Assembly: GCA_910586895.1 (NCBI GenBank)
Contig: CAJUIW010000016.1
Span: 1 to 43,243 of the forward strand
Source: an uncultured Muribaculaceae bacterium
Lineage (GTDB): Bacteria > Bacteroidota > Bacteroidia > Bacteroidales > Muribaculaceae
Length of the DNA: 43,243 nucleotides
Direction: 5' to 3'
Below the pieces are notes generated by a model, which saw nothing but the letters and a program-made list of their open reading frames with translations, did no database searches and was not told the DNA's origin. This document shows, piece after piece, positions 8,401 through 17,390 of this stretch (positions within the stretch are counted from its first letter, which is position 1; the number at the start of each line of letters is the position of its first letter). Position numbers and translations under genes: made by a program.

Positions 8401-8448
8401 TATAAACAGATAGAAGAGGCTCTGCTGAGTCTCTTCTGTCTGTTTATA
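8401..8448. terminator. Bidirectional terminator between tatD and a convergent lipoprotein gene
   Basis: An 18-bp near-perfect stem (TATAAACAGATAGAAGAG with its partner; one wobble) around a 12-base loop lies between two convergent stop codons, with T-rich sequence on the plus side (8456 onward). Confidence 0.8.
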
Positions 8449-8461
8449 CATGTGAGTGTTT

Positions 8462-9613
8462 TTATTTGCTTACTTCAAGGGTAAAGGGGAGAGTCTTGCC
8501 GGTGTAAGCCGTCATGTCGCCGTTGAATGATGTCGGTGTGAGTACCCCTGTGAAGCTACCTGTCACCTGTCCTTTATTGTTCTGCTCTTCAAGCGTGATT
8601 TTGCCTGTTTTCTTGTCGAAGTTTTTCACTGTGAGGGTCAGGGCATTTGAGGGACCGTACTTGTCATAGTAATATGTTCCGTCCTTTAGTCCGCGGTTTA
8701 TGGTCATGTGTATTGCATGCTTTCCGCCGAGTTTGCCTGCAAGAGCGAATGGGCCGTCGCCAAGATTTGCTGAACCACCTTTTGGCATGTCCTTCACGTA
8801 TTCAGCATATTCATTGCCCGTAGGAGTATAGTTTTCGAAGAATTGCTCTCTTGACGGGATTTTCATAGTGATGGCTTTGATGGATGATCCTGCATGCCAT
8901 GAGAACATGCTTTCGTAGCGTGCTGATCCTTTGGCCGGGATGTCTATACCTTTGGTGATTCGGTTGGATGAGGTATCCATTCCTCCGCCCATGTAGGTAT
9001 CCAGCCATGTTATTTCATATTCATCGGCCTTCACGGGCTGATCGGTGTTGTTTACAAGAGTGAAGTATCCTGTACCGGTATCCATGCCGAATTGAGGATC
9101 CTTTGTCACGGTGAAGCCTGCATTTGTCACTGCATTCTTGCGGGCTGCCACATATTTGTCAAACAGATCGGCGCTTAAGCTTGCCACATTGCCGACTATT
9201 TCAGCGAGCTGTGTATCTGTGGGCGATGGAGTCTGTTTGAATGCTCCAACTTTTTCGGCAAAAGCTATTGTTGAGGCCGGATATTTGAATATGCCTTTTG
9301 AAGAAGTTATGGTCATAGCTCCATCTTCAGAGGTGCGGACCACGATGGATGCGCCGTTGCCAAGCGTCACGTTGTAGACACCTGCCGAGTCGGCGGGGGT
9401 GACAGTTATGCTGTCGGCCACAAGCGTGAGGGCAATTGAATCGGCAGCCTCGATTCCCGGGTAGATAGCCGCGAGTGAGTCTGTCTGATGATTTTGGACT
9501 TTAGTGGCGAAATCAGTTGCAAAGTCGCGCACGGCCTTTTCATTACCGTCGGAGCATGACCCGGCTAATGTCAGCACAATAGCAGAGGCGCAGATTAATT
9601 GTAGTTTTTTCAT
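8462..9613 (-). CDS. Predicted lipoprotein of unknown function
   Basis: A 383-residue product starting MKKLQLICASAIVLTLAGSC, with a lipobox LAGSC, so it is predicted to be lipid-anchored in the envelope. I use the ATG at 9613 because it starts the signal peptide; twelve extra upstream codons are open but spoil it. The mature protein has an N-terminal region rich in serine, threonine and aspartate (about 20-150), a middle part with aromatic residues, and a C-terminal beta-rich stretch that alternates short strands and turns (about 290-383). I do not recognise the family. A CAAATGTA sequence (minus-strand TACATTTG, 9647-9654) is a possible -7 box without a clear -33. Confidence 0.75.
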   Translation of the reverse strand: MKKLQLICASAIVLTLAGSCSDGNEKAVRDFATDFATKVQNHQTDSLAAIYPGIEAADSIALTLVADSITVTPADSAGVYNVTLGNGASIVVRTSEDGAMTITSSKGIFKYPASTIAFAEKVGAFKQTPSPTDTQLAEIVGNVASLSADLFDKYVAARKNAVTNAGFTVTKDPQFGMDTGTGYFTLVNNTDQPVKADEYEITWLDTYMGGGMDTSSNRITKGIDIPAKGSARYESMFSWHAGSSIKAITMKIPSREQFFENYTPTGNEYAEYVKDMPKGGSANLGDGPFALAGKLGGKHAIHMTINRGLKDGTYYYDKYGPSNALTLTVKNFDKKTGKITLEEQNNKGQVTGSFTGVLTPTSFNGDMTAYTGKTLPFTLEVSK

Positions 9614-9760
9614 GTTTAGTGATTGGTTATTAAAAGGGAGTTTTGGCAAATGTACGGAAAATATGCTTACAAGAATTGAAATAGTGAAAAAACTTTAATA
9701 CTGATTCTTCTCGTATTGGGGGAATGTATTGGATTCAGGTTGCCGTTATATGAAAATAAG

Positions 9761-9791
9761 AAGAGGGCCAGACGTTGAGTCTGGCCCTCTT
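9761..9791 (-). terminator. Terminator of the exbB-exbD-exbD-tonB operon
   Basis: A perfect 13-bp stem (AAGAGGGCCAGAC) with a 5-base loop lies 21 bases after the tonB stop on the minus strand and is followed by a T-rich tail. Confidence 0.85.
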
Positions 9792-9811
9792 GAAGTATAA
9801 TCAGATGCTGA

Positions 9812-10675
9812 TTAGATACCTTGGAGTTTGAAGGTGATGGGCACTGTGTACCATACGTTCACGGCGTGTCCGTTCATCTTACCGGGTGTGAATTTGGGAA
9901 GTGATTTTACCACACGTACAGCTTCCTTGTCAAGGTCGGGGTCTTTACCGCGAACCACTTTTACCTGACCTACTGAACCGGTCTTGGTAACAACGAACTG
10001 TACAGTTACCTTACCCTGAATGCCGTTTTCCTGAGCTACGGGCGGGTAGTTGATGTGTGATCCAATCCACTTAAGGAGGGCAGCGTCACCACCGGGGAAT
10101 ACCGGGGGCTGTTCCACTGATTCGAACACTTTGTTGTCATCTTCCTTAGGCTTTTCTTCCTTCTTTTCTTCAACCACTACAACTTCCTTGTGCTCTTTGG
10201 CCTGGATGATGTCATCGACACCGCGGTCCTCGTTGACTTTACCAACGGCGGTTTCGGTTTCTTTGAGTTCGTCCTGGCTCTTCATTTCCTCCTTAACCTC
10301 GTTGTCCTTAACGATAGAAATTTCGGTAAGTTTCACGGTGTTGAGAAGGTCTTCCTTGAGCACTTCGGGCTGTTCGGGTTCTTCGATACGTTGCTGTTCT
10401 TCTTCGGGCTCTTCTTCAGGAGCTTCCTCAGTTATCATTTCAGCGAGTACCTGTTCGTTGGTGTCCTCGGGACGGGCTTCTGCTGATTTGATCACTGTGT
10501 TTACAAGGAATGCAAGTGCGAAGAGAAGTGCTATGACGATGACGATTACAATCATCGCCTTGTTGTGACGGCCGTTGGAGGCTTTGCGGAGCTGGTATGC
10601 ACCGAACTCTTTGTTCTTGCCTTCAAAGACTATGTCCGTCCATTCTTTTGATGAAAGATCTACATCTTTTGCCAT
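9812..10675 (-). CDS. tonB: Energy transducer TonB
   Basis: TonB spans the periplasm and passes proton-motive energy from ExbB/ExbD to outer-membrane TonB-dependent transporters. The 287-residue protein has a cytoplasmic start, a single membrane helix at about 38-62, a long glutamate/proline-rich spacer (about 75-185), and a C-terminal TonB domain from FPGGDAALLKWI through YPPVAQENGIQGKV to the FTPGKMNGHAVNVWYTVP end. The spacer is unusually acidic, with many EE pairs. It is the last gene of the operon and is followed by a strong terminator. Bacteroidales carry many TonB paralogues, so the particular transporters served are unknown. Confidence 0.93.
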   Translation of the reverse strand: MAKDVDLSSKEWTDIVFEGKNKEFGAYQLRKASNGRHNKAMIVIVIVIALLFALAFLVNTVIKSAEARPEDTNEQVLAEMITEEAPEEEPEEEQQRIEEPEQPEVLKEDLLNTVKLTEISIVKDNEVKEEMKSQDELKETETAVGKVNEDRGVDDIIQAKEHKEVVVVEEKKEEKPKEDDNKVFESVEQPPVFPGGDAALLKWIGSHINYPPVAQENGIQGKVTVQFVVTKTGSVGQVKVVRGKDPDLDKEAVRVVKSLPKFTPGKMNGHAVNVWYTVPITFKLQGI

Positions 10676-10714
10676 TTTCTTGATAGTTTTAGGTTAATAT
10701 ATATCTTTCGTCAA

Positions 10715-11461
10715 TTATTTAGCACGTTCTTTACCGAGGAAGTCGAGAATCAGGATTGAGTCAGTCTTGGTGATGTTGTCAATCTGATAGCGCGAAATCT
10801 GGTTGATCTGCATTTCGTCAAGAGCTCCGATAAGGCTTTCCCATGAAGCTTCAGGGGTGGCCTTGATGATCACAACAGGACGGGTAAGAGTGGAGTCGTT
10901 ACGGATCTCTTTAGCTTTAGCCTGATAGATTGAGTCGTTGATGTCCTTGTTGGGTGAGAATTTCTTTTCACGCCAGTCAACTTTCAGCTTGTCAATCTTG
11001 TCAAGCACCTGCTTGTTGCGGTCATGGAGTATTTTGCGGATACCACGCTGGAGGCTGCCGTCATTGCCAAGGAAAGTTTCCTTTTTAATGGTGTTCTCAA
11101 CGAGTCTGCCGTCGGGGGTTACGTCGGTGAGGTTGGGCTGTCCTTCGTAGTAGTAAACGATATTCATGGGACGACCTTCGTCATCTTTCTTGATATCGCC
11201 TTTTTCGTCACGGTCAGTTGTGACGATCAGGGTAATAGCTTCCGATTCTTTAGCTTTGTTCTTGTCCTCCTGTTCAACCTTCTCATTGGTAGGAAGGGTG
11301 ATCTGGAGTGTCTGCGACTTAATCATCGTGGTACAAAGCATGAAGAACGTAATCAGAAGCATGTTCATATCCACCATAGGTGTGAAGTCTACGTGGATAG
11401 ACATCTTTTTCTGGGCGCCTTTTTTCTTTTTGCCCTTGTCGGATTGTTCTATCTGTGCCAT
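10715..11461 (-). CDS. ExbD/TolR family protein (second copy)
   Basis: ExbD works with ExbB as the proton-driven stator for TonB. This 248-residue copy has a lysine-rich cytoplasmic start, then HVDFTPMVDMNMLLITFFML, the single membrane helix with the proton-handling aspartate at D31, and a periplasmic domain. The periplasmic part is about 100 residues longer than in a classical ExbD of about 140 residues, and carries a charged insert around residues 65-180. It starts 5 bases after the other exbD stops and is followed by tonB after 39 bases, so all act together. Confidence 0.9.
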   Translation of the reverse strand: MAQIEQSDKGKKKKGAQKKMSIHVDFTPMVDMNMLLITFFMLCTTMIKSQTLQITLPTNEKVEQEDKNKAKESEAITLIVTTDRDEKGDIKKDDEGRPMNIVYYYEGQPNLTDVTPDGRLVENTIKKETFLGNDGSLQRGIRKILHDRNKQVLDKIDKLKVDWREKKFSPNKDINDSIYQAKAKEIRNDSTLTRPVVIIKATPEASWESLIGALDEMQINQISRYQIDNITKTDSILILDFLGKERAK

Positions 11462-11466
11462 TTTGA

Positions 11467-12186
11467 TTAGTCTTGCTCGGTTTTAAGTGCAGTCATTAAG
11501 CTGAAACGGTTCATTTTCAGAGTCTGGAGGTTGTCAAGCACGTGGTGTACGGTGCTGTAGGGAGTGCCTTTGTCAGCTTTAACGGCTATACCTTCGCCCT
11601 TTTTCATAGAGCTCTGGAGGTTGTCGTTGCCGCTTGAGTAGATGGCACGCATCCAAATCTGAAATTCGTTAGGCTTGTCAAGGTCGTGGTTATCGTCGAT
11701 AGGAATTCCAACGTCGGCTCGGGTCATATCTGCGATAACTTTGTCCTGCTCGGTCTGTGACATTCTTAGGAACTGGGGCAGGGCCTGGAAGGGCACGCCA
11801 AATGTGTTAAGCTTAGAGAACACATTGACATCTGCTTCAGTCAGGTTCACTTTCTTGTTAGGGTGAAGACGGTTGTATTCCGATACGGCCTTCGAGAGGA
11901 TCTCCTTGCGGATTTCTTCGGTAGCCCAGGCTCCATCGGCCACAGAGGGGTCGGCTTCACCTGATACGGATATGAACACCTTTCCTTCGGGGCTAACGAG
12001 GATGCTCGCCAGGTTGGCGGTGGGCACCTTCTGTTCTGATACTGATGACGGAGTCATTACAGTAACAGGTTCCTTCTGAAGGAAGGTCGAGGTCAACATG
12101 AAGAAAGTAAGCAAAAGAACGGTCACGTCACTCATCGCGGTCATGTCGATGAGAGTGCTCTTTCTTTTAATTTTTACTTTTCCCAT
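11467..12186 (-). CDS. ExbD/TolR family protein (first copy)
   Basis: A 239-residue paralogue of the next gene. The membrane helix is MSDVTVLLLTFFMLTSTF, with the proton-handling aspartate at D20. The C-terminal end (KADKGTPYSTVHHVLDNLQT) resembles the usual ExbD periplasmic fold. Between them is a long insert from about residue 60 to 185. Tandem non-identical ExbD copies are a known arrangement in Bacteroidetes; a heterodimer in the stator is a reasonable inference. Expression is probably from the promoter upstream of exbB, 45 bases of spacer separating the two genes. Confidence 0.9.
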   Translation of the reverse strand: MGKVKIKRKSTLIDMTAMSDVTVLLLTFFMLTSTFLQKEPVTVMTPSSVSEQKVPTANLASILVSPEGKVFISVSGEADPSVADGAWATEEIRKEILSKAVSEYNRLHPNKKVNLTEADVNVFSKLNTFGVPFQALPQFLRMSQTEQDKVIADMTRADVGIPIDDNHDLDKPNEFQIWMRAIYSSGNDNLQSSMKKGEGIAVKADKGTPYSTVHHVLDNLQTLKMNRFSLMTALKTEQD

Positions 12187-12231
12187 ATTACTTCAATTAG
12201 AGGATTAATTTAATTAATGTGTAATAGGGGA

Positions 12232-13074
12232 TTAGTGAGTTGCTGCGAATGTCTGTACAATCGAGAAACCGATTTCGTCGATAGCGTAGGTGAGGTTATC
12301 GATTTTGTTGGTGTAGAAGTTGTAAGAAATTACGGCGAAAGCACCGGTTGCGATACCGAAGGCAGTGTTGATAAGAGCCTCAGAGATACCGGTTGAAAGT
12401 TCGGTTGAGTCAGGAGCACCTGATGCGGCAAGAGCCTGGAATGATTTGATCATACCGATTACAGTACCGAGAAGACCAACGAGAGTACCGAGAGTGGTCA
12501 TGGTAGCCACGATGGGGAGGTTCTGCTGAAGAGCGGGCATTTCGAGAGCGGTAGCTTCTTCAACTTCCTTCTGAAGGGTGGCGATTTTCTGTTCCTTGGT
12601 AAGAACGGTGTTCTTGTCCATTTCTTCGTAACGTACGAGAGCGGCAGCTACAACGGCAGCTACAGAACCTTTCTGATTCTTGCAGAGCTTCTGGGCACCG
12701 GCGATGTCGTTCTTGGCGAGGCAAGCCTTAACACCAGCAACGAACTTGGTGATGTTGCCTTTACCTTTAGCGCTTGAAAGGGCAATCCAGCGCTCAACTG
12801 AAAGAACGATAACAGTGAGGAAGAGGGTCTGAAGGATAGGCACGATTACACCACCTTTGTAGATAGTTCCCCAAAGGTCGATCGGGTGACCTTCCTCGAA
12901 GTGTGATTCGTGACCGAACCAGAAGATGAAGAGGCAAACTGCAACAATGAAGCAGGCGATGATTACCAAGAATGCATTCTTGATGCCGCCAACGTTGCTA
13001 CCTTCTTTCTTGGCCTGAGGCTGAGCGGGTTTCTTGGCCTGGGGCTGAACGGGATTGGGCTTTTGAGCTTCCAT
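12232..13074 (-). CDS. exbB: MotA/TolQ/ExbB proton channel family protein
   Basis: ExbB forms the pentameric inner-membrane ring around ExbD and TonB. The 280-residue protein has a proline/glutamine/lysine-rich cytoplasmic start (about 1-25), a first membrane helix near 32-50, a second near 75-95, a cytoplasmic helical domain, and the conserved C-terminal pair of helices containing TLGTLVGLLGTVIGMIKSF and the later STGISEALINTAFGIATG. The N-terminal extra helix is common in Bacteroidetes members. It is the first gene of the operon with exbD, exbD and tonB, and has a textbook promoter with a leader of roughly 135 bases. Confidence 0.93.
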   Translation of the reverse strand: MEAQKPNPVQPQAKKPAQPQAKKEGSNVGGIKNAFLVIIACFIVAVCLFIFWFGHESHFEEGHPIDLWGTIYKGGVIVPILQTLFLTVIVLSVERWIALSSAKGKGNITKFVAGVKACLAKNDIAGAQKLCKNQKGSVAAVVAAALVRYEEMDKNTVLTKEQKIATLQKEVEEATALEMPALQQNLPIVATMTTLGTLVGLLGTVIGMIKSFQALAASGAPDSTELSTGISEALINTAFGIATGAFAVISYNFYTNKIDNLTYAIDEIGFSIVQTFAATH

Positions 13075-13216
13075 AATTTAAAATTACTGATTTTAGATTT
13101 AAAAATTGGTTATTAAGTTAATGATTCGTTTTCGTATGTAGTGTGTATATCGCCCCCGTTGACCGGGCCGATGGTATAGATTCAGGTGAGTCCTCTGCGG
13201 GCTATAAACACTATCG

Positions 13217-13247
13217 CAAAAGTATTGATACTTTTTCAACTTTCAAA
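13217..13247 (-). promoter_or_regulatory. Promoter of the exbB-exbD-exbD-tonB operon
   Basis: On the minus strand TTTG (13244-13247), 19 bases and TACTTTTG (13217-13224) match the Bacteroidetes consensus exactly. It lies in a 329-base divergent intergenic region (13075-13403) that otherwise holds AT-rich sequence and the nqr promoter. The predicted leader of about 135 bases is long enough for regulation, but I saw no convincing fold in it. Confidence 0.78.
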
Positions 13248-13362
13248 ATTTTTGTCCTCTAAATTTTGATTTTGTTTTATCAGATATGCATTTTATGGAA
13301 ATTGTTAACATTTATCCGCTCTTTTTTTCTTTATATTTTATTAACAATCTAAAAATTATCGG

Positions 13363-13370
13363 TAACTTTG
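13363..13370 (+). promoter_or_regulatory. Probable -7 box of the nqr operon promoter
   Basis: TAACTTTG lies 33 bases before the nqrA ATG at 13404, implying a leader of about 27 bases. The -33 element is weak (only TTTA at 22 bases), so the assignment rests on the -7 box and its position. Confidence 0.55.
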
Positions 13371-13403
13371 CGCAATAATGTATCCTAACCACTCTTTTGT
13401 AAA

Positions 13404-14747
13404 ATGGACAATGTGATTAATCTCAAGCGGGGACTCGACCTCAAGCTTGCCGGCGGGCTTCCGGATGATGCGGAAATCCGGCATATTGAGGCTGATGCTG
13501 TCGCCGTCACCCCGGACGATTTTCCCGGGTTTGTGCCCAAGCTCGAAGTGAAGGAGGGCGATACGGTGGCATGCGGTTCGCCGCTGCTCCGCGATAAAAT
13601 TCAGGAACAGGTCAAGCTCGTGTCGCCGATTGACGGTGTGGTGGAGCGCGTAGTGCGCGGCGACCGCCGTAAAATCATCCGGGTGGAGGTGCGCCGCTCG
13701 GCAGAGCCTGTGGCAAGAGATGCCGTGAAAGTGGCTGATAATGCCGAAGCTATCCTTGCTGCCATAGCTCAGGCAGGTTTGCTGGCCATGATGCGCCAGC
13801 GCCCCTACGATATAGTGCCGCGTGTGGATATACGTCCGCGCGATATCTTTGTAACCGCTTTTGATTCAGCTCCGCTGGCTCCTTCGCTCGAACGTATGGT
13901 GGCTGACCGCGCTGAGGATATAGAGTGTGGTGTGCGTGCGCTTGCCAAGCTTACTGATGGACATATTTATATAAGCACACGGAAGGATTCGCAGATAGCG
14001 GTTCCTACCGAGGCGGTACACTATATAGTCAACGGTCCGCATCCTGCGGGAAATGCCGGTGTGCAGGCCGCAAATATTGCCCCTGTCAATAAGGGTGAGG
14101 TAATCTGGACGCTTGATATCGTGACCCTCGCACGTGTAGGCAAGCTTGTGCGCACAGGTGAGGCTGACTGGGATGTGAATGTTGCCGTGACCGGTTCTGA
14201 AGTGGAAACCGGCTACATAGCTGCAACTCAGGCCGGAGCGGCTATAGCTCCGATACTCAGTGGCAACGTGAAGGCCGATGGTCGTCATCACCGTATAATA
14301 GCCGGCAATGTTCTGACAGGTGTGGCGGTTGACCCCGAAGGTTATCTGCACTATCCCTATCGTCAGATAACAGTCATCCCCGAAGGTGACGATGCCGATG
14401 AATTCATGGGATGGGCTTCGATGCGCCCGGGCAAGATGAGCGTCAACCGTTCGTTCCCGTCGCGTTTTATCCCCGGAAAGCGTTTCGCTCCCGATGCCCG
14501 TCTGTTAGGCGGACGCCGTGCCATGATAATGTCAGGTGTGTACGACGATATGTTCCCGATGGACATTCTTCCCGAGTATCTGCTGAAGGCTATCCTGTCA
14601 AAGGATATCGACAAGATGGAGGCGCTCGGCATCTACGAGGTGGCACCGGAGGATTTCGCGCTCTGCGAATATGCCGATCCCTCGAAGATAGAGATTCAGA
14701 AGGCTGTGCGTGACGGCCTTGACTATCTGCGCAAAGAGCTTGAGTAA
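13404..14747 (+). CDS. nqrA: Na+-translocating NADH:quinone reductase subunit A
   Basis: NqrA is the peripheral subunit of the Na+-pumping respiratory complex NQR, which oxidises NADH, reduces quinone and exports sodium. The 447-residue length and the sequence fit the family: an N-terminal biotinyl/lipoyl-like domain (LDLKLAGG, then the KLEVKEGDTVACGSPLL segment), an Rnf/Nqr-type central domain, and a C-terminal region with YLLKAILSKDIDKMEALGIY. It opens the six-gene nqrABCDEF operon, whose members follow with 0-50 base gaps. Confidence 0.96.
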   Translation: MDNVINLKRGLDLKLAGGLPDDAEIRHIEADAVAVTPDDFPGFVPKLEVKEGDTVACGSPLLRDKIQEQVKLVSPIDGVVERVVRGDRRKIIRVEVRRSAEPVARDAVKVADNAEAILAAIAQAGLLAMMRQRPYDIVPRVDIRPRDIFVTAFDSAPLAPSLERMVADRAEDIECGVRALAKLTDGHIYISTRKDSQIAVPTEAVHYIVNGPHPAGNAGVQAANIAPVNKGEVIWTLDIVTLARVGKLVRTGEADWDVNVAVTGSEVETGYIAATQAGAAIAPILSGNVKADGRHHRIIAGNVLTGVAVDPEGYLHYPYRQITVIPEGDDADEFMGWASMRPGKMSVNRSFPSRFIPGKRFAPDARLLGGRRAMIMSGVYDDMFPMDILPEYLLKAILSKDIDKMEALGIYEVAPEDFALCEYADPSKIEIQKAVRDGLDYLRKELE

Positions 14748-14777
14748 AAATTAACAATACAATCATATTCAGAAACA

Positions 14778-15986
14778 ATGCTTAGAAAATATCTGAACCG
14801 CATTAAACCCAATTTCGAACCCGGAGGGAAGCTGCATGCGTTCCAGTCGGTGTTTGACGGGTTTGAAACGTTTCTGTACACCCCGAACTCCACCTCGAAG
14901 CCGGGCGGCACGCATGTGCATGACAGCCTTGACTCGAAGCGTGTGATGATAATAGTGGTGCTGGCGCTGATGCCCTGCCTGCTGTTCGGAATGTACAACA
15001 CCGGCTACCAGAACTTCCTCGGTTCGGGAGCCGAAACTTTCCCGTTCTGGAGCCTGATGGCTTACGGATTTCTGGCCATCCTGCCCCGTATCGTTGTCAC
15101 TTATGTAGTAGGCCTCGGAATTGAATTCGTTGTAGCGCAGTGGCGTAAGGAGGAGATTCAGGAGGGATTCCTGGTGACCGGTATCCTTATTCCGCTTATA
15201 TGCCCTATCGAAACTCCTATATGGATGCTTGCAGTGGCCACCGCCTTCTCTGTGATATTTGTCAAGGAGGTGTTCGGAGGTACCGGATTCAATATATTCA
15301 ATGTGGCTCTCACAGCCCGTGCGGTACTGTTCTTCGGCTATCCGAGCTATATGTCCGGCGACCGCGTGTTTATTTCATCTGAGCCGATATGCGGTATAGG
15401 CGGTACAGTCAACTTTGCCGACGGCATATCAGGAGCCACTCCTCTCGGACAGATTGCCAATCATACCGGCGGTGCGCTTGAACTTACCAATATCGTAGGA
15501 GAGAAGCTCAGCACACTCGATGCGTTTATCGGTCTTATCCCGGGATCGTTTGGCGAAACATCTACCCTCTGCGTGCTTATCGGAGCGCTGATACTGCTCT
15601 TTACCGGTATAGCCAGCTGGCGTATAATGCTTTCAGTTGTGGCCGGCGGTCTGTTTATGGGTTGGGTAGCCAATCTGTTCCAGACTCCGCTCTATCCCGG
15701 CTCATTCCTCGCTCCGCTTGATCAGCTCGTGTATGGTGGATTTGCCTTTGCCGCCGTATTCATGGCCACTGACCCTGTCACTGCCGCCCGTACAGGCGTG
15801 GGCAAGTACATCTACGGTTTTCTTGTGGGTGTGATAGCGGTTATTATCCGAGTGTACAACAACGGCTATCCCGAAGGAGCCATGCTGGCAGTCCTTCTGA
15901 TGAACGCCTTCGCACCTCTGATTGACTACTGTGTGGTGCAGGCCAATATTAACCGGCGCATGCGTCGCCTCAAACAGCAAGCGTGA
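14778..15986 (+). CDS. nqrB: Na+-translocating NADH:quinone reductase subunit B
   Basis: NqrB is a polytopic membrane subunit that carries a covalently bound FMN and takes part in Na+ translocation and quinone reduction. The 402-residue protein has about ten membrane segments. The FMN-attachment region is visible as DGISGATPLGQI, where the threonine of SGAT is the flavinylation site in the family. The C-terminal half contains FMATDPVTAARTGVGKYIYG, typical of NqrB/RnfD. Its stop codon overlaps a GTG codon at 15983, but nqrC is better started at the ATG at 15989. Confidence 0.96.
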   Translation: MLRKYLNRIKPNFEPGGKLHAFQSVFDGFETFLYTPNSTSKPGGTHVHDSLDSKRVMIIVVLALMPCLLFGMYNTGYQNFLGSGAETFPFWSLMAYGFLAILPRIVVTYVVGLGIEFVVAQWRKEEIQEGFLVTGILIPLICPIETPIWMLAVATAFSVIFVKEVFGGTGFNIFNVALTARAVLFFGYPSYMSGDRVFISSEPICGIGGTVNFADGISGATPLGQIANHTGGALELTNIVGEKLSTLDAFIGLIPGSFGETSTLCVLIGALILLFTGIASWRIMLSVVAGGLFMGWVANLFQTPLYPGSFLAPLDQLVYGGFAFAAVFMATDPVTAARTGVGKYIYGFLVGVIAVIIRVYNNGYPEGAMLAVLLMNAFAPLIDYCVVQANINRRMRRLKQQA

Positions 15987-15988
15987 TT

Positions 15989-16696
15989 ATGGCTATCAAT
16001 AAGCAGAGCAATATATATACCATCATCTATATCGTGGTGATGGTACTTGTGGTGGGTGTGGCCCTGGCGGCTACCTCCATGTCGCTTAAGAGCAAGCAGC
16101 AGGATAATGCTGATGCCGACAAGATGAAGCAGATTCTTGCAGCGGTGCATATCACTCCCGAGGCTGACAAGGTGATATCCACATTTGACAGCTGCATCAT
16201 AGAGCAGAATGTGTACGACAGCGAGGGAGCCAAGGTCGATACCAAGGCTTTCGATGTGGATGTCGAGGCTCAGAGCAAACTTCCCGATGCTTCGCGTGAA
16301 CTTCCCGTGTACACTTGCCGCCTTGCAGACGGAGCGCTTAAATATATCATTCCGGTATATGGAGCCGGACTGTGGGGCCCGATATGGGGCTATGTAGCTT
16401 TCGATGCTGACGGAAGTACCGTCTACGGTGCCTATTTCGCACATCAGGGTGAAACTCCCGGACTCGGTGCTGAAATTGAGAAGCCGGCTTTCAGCGGTCA
16501 GTTTGACGGCAAGCAGGTGATAAAGAACGGCAATTTCGCTCCGATAGCTGTTGTCAAGGCCGGGTCGAAGCCTCTGGGCGATGAAGACTACGTTGACGGC
16601 GTGTCCGGAGGTACCATCACCAGCAAGGGTGTCAGCGAGATGCTGTCAAACTGCCTGACTCCTTACCGGATGTTCCTTACCAACTTAAGTAAATAA
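15989..16696 (+). CDS. nqrC: Na+-translocating NADH:quinone reductase subunit C
   Basis: NqrC is anchored by one N-terminal helix (about 10-30) and exposes a periplasmic domain carrying a second covalent FMN. The attachment motif is seen near the C-terminus as DGVSGGTITSKGV, with the modified threonine in SGGTIT. The product is 235 residues from the ATG at 15989; an overlapping GTG at 15983 would add only two residues and is less likely. The 2-base spacing to nqrB suggests translational coupling. Confidence 0.95.
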   Translation: MAINKQSNIYTIIYIVVMVLVVGVALAATSMSLKSKQQDNADADKMKQILAAVHITPEADKVISTFDSCIIEQNVYDSEGAKVDTKAFDVDVEAQSKLPDASRELPVYTCRLADGALKYIIPVYGAGLWGPIWGYVAFDADGSTVYGAYFAHQGETPGLGAEIEKPAFSGQFDGKQVIKNGNFAPIAVVKAGSKPLGDEDYVDGVSGGTITSKGVSEMLSNCLTPYRMFLTNLSK

Positions 16697-16715
16697 CACT
16701 CCATAATATATCGAT

Positions 16716-17342
16716 ATGGCAGAAAAGATAGGCAACAGTTCGGTGTTCTTCAACCCGTTCTCAAAAAATAATCCGGTAGTAGTGCAGGTGCTCGGCATCT
16801 GTTCCGTACTGGCCGTGACAGCCAAGCTGGAGCCGGCTATAGTGATGGGTATATCGGTGATAGCCGTGCTGGCGTTCTCCAACGTCATCATATCGCTGAT
16901 ACGCAACACTATCCCTACTAACATCCGAATCATAGTCCAGCTTGTAGTGGTGGCCGGTCTGGTAATCATCGTCGATCAGCTTCTGAAAGCTTACACCTAC
17001 GATGTGAGCAAGCAGCTGTCGGTGTTCATTGGTCTTATTATCACCAACTGTATCCTGATGGGACGTCTGGAAGCATTCGCCATGGCCAACAAGCCGTGGC
17101 CGTCATTCCTTGACGGCATAGGCAACGGTATTGGCTACACACTTATACTTGTGATAGTGGCTTTCTTCCGTGAACTGCTCGGAAGCGGTACGCTGCTTGG
17201 CTATCAGGTGGTGCCGCAGAGCTTCTATGAAGCCGGATATGTCAACAACGGCCTGATGATTCTTCCCCCCATGGCACTTATAGTGGTGGCTTGCATCATC
17301 TGGGTTCAGCGTGCATGCAACAAGGAACTTCAGGAGGACTGA
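16716..17342 (+). CDS. nqrD: Na+-translocating NADH:quinone reductase subunit D
   Basis: NqrD and NqrE are homologous six-helix membrane subunits with opposite topology; together they hold an iron centre and form part of the sodium pathway. The 208-residue sequence has six hydrophobic segments and the conserved LIITNCILMGRLEAFA block, whose cysteine is an iron ligand in NqrD. The end contains PPMALIVVACIIW. The gene follows nqrC by 19 bases. Confidence 0.96.
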   Translation: MAEKIGNSSVFFNPFSKNNPVVVQVLGICSVLAVTAKLEPAIVMGISVIAVLAFSNVIISLIRNTIPTNIRIIVQLVVVAGLVIIVDQLLKAYTYDVSKQLSVFIGLIITNCILMGRLEAFAMANKPWPSFLDGIGNGIGYTLILVIVAFFRELLGSGTLLGYQVVPQSFYEAGYVNNGLMILPPMALIVVACIIWVQRACNKELQED

Positions 17343-17390
17343 AACGAGCCCTAATTTTACACATCAAATCCCTTGATTTCTCTGACTACG

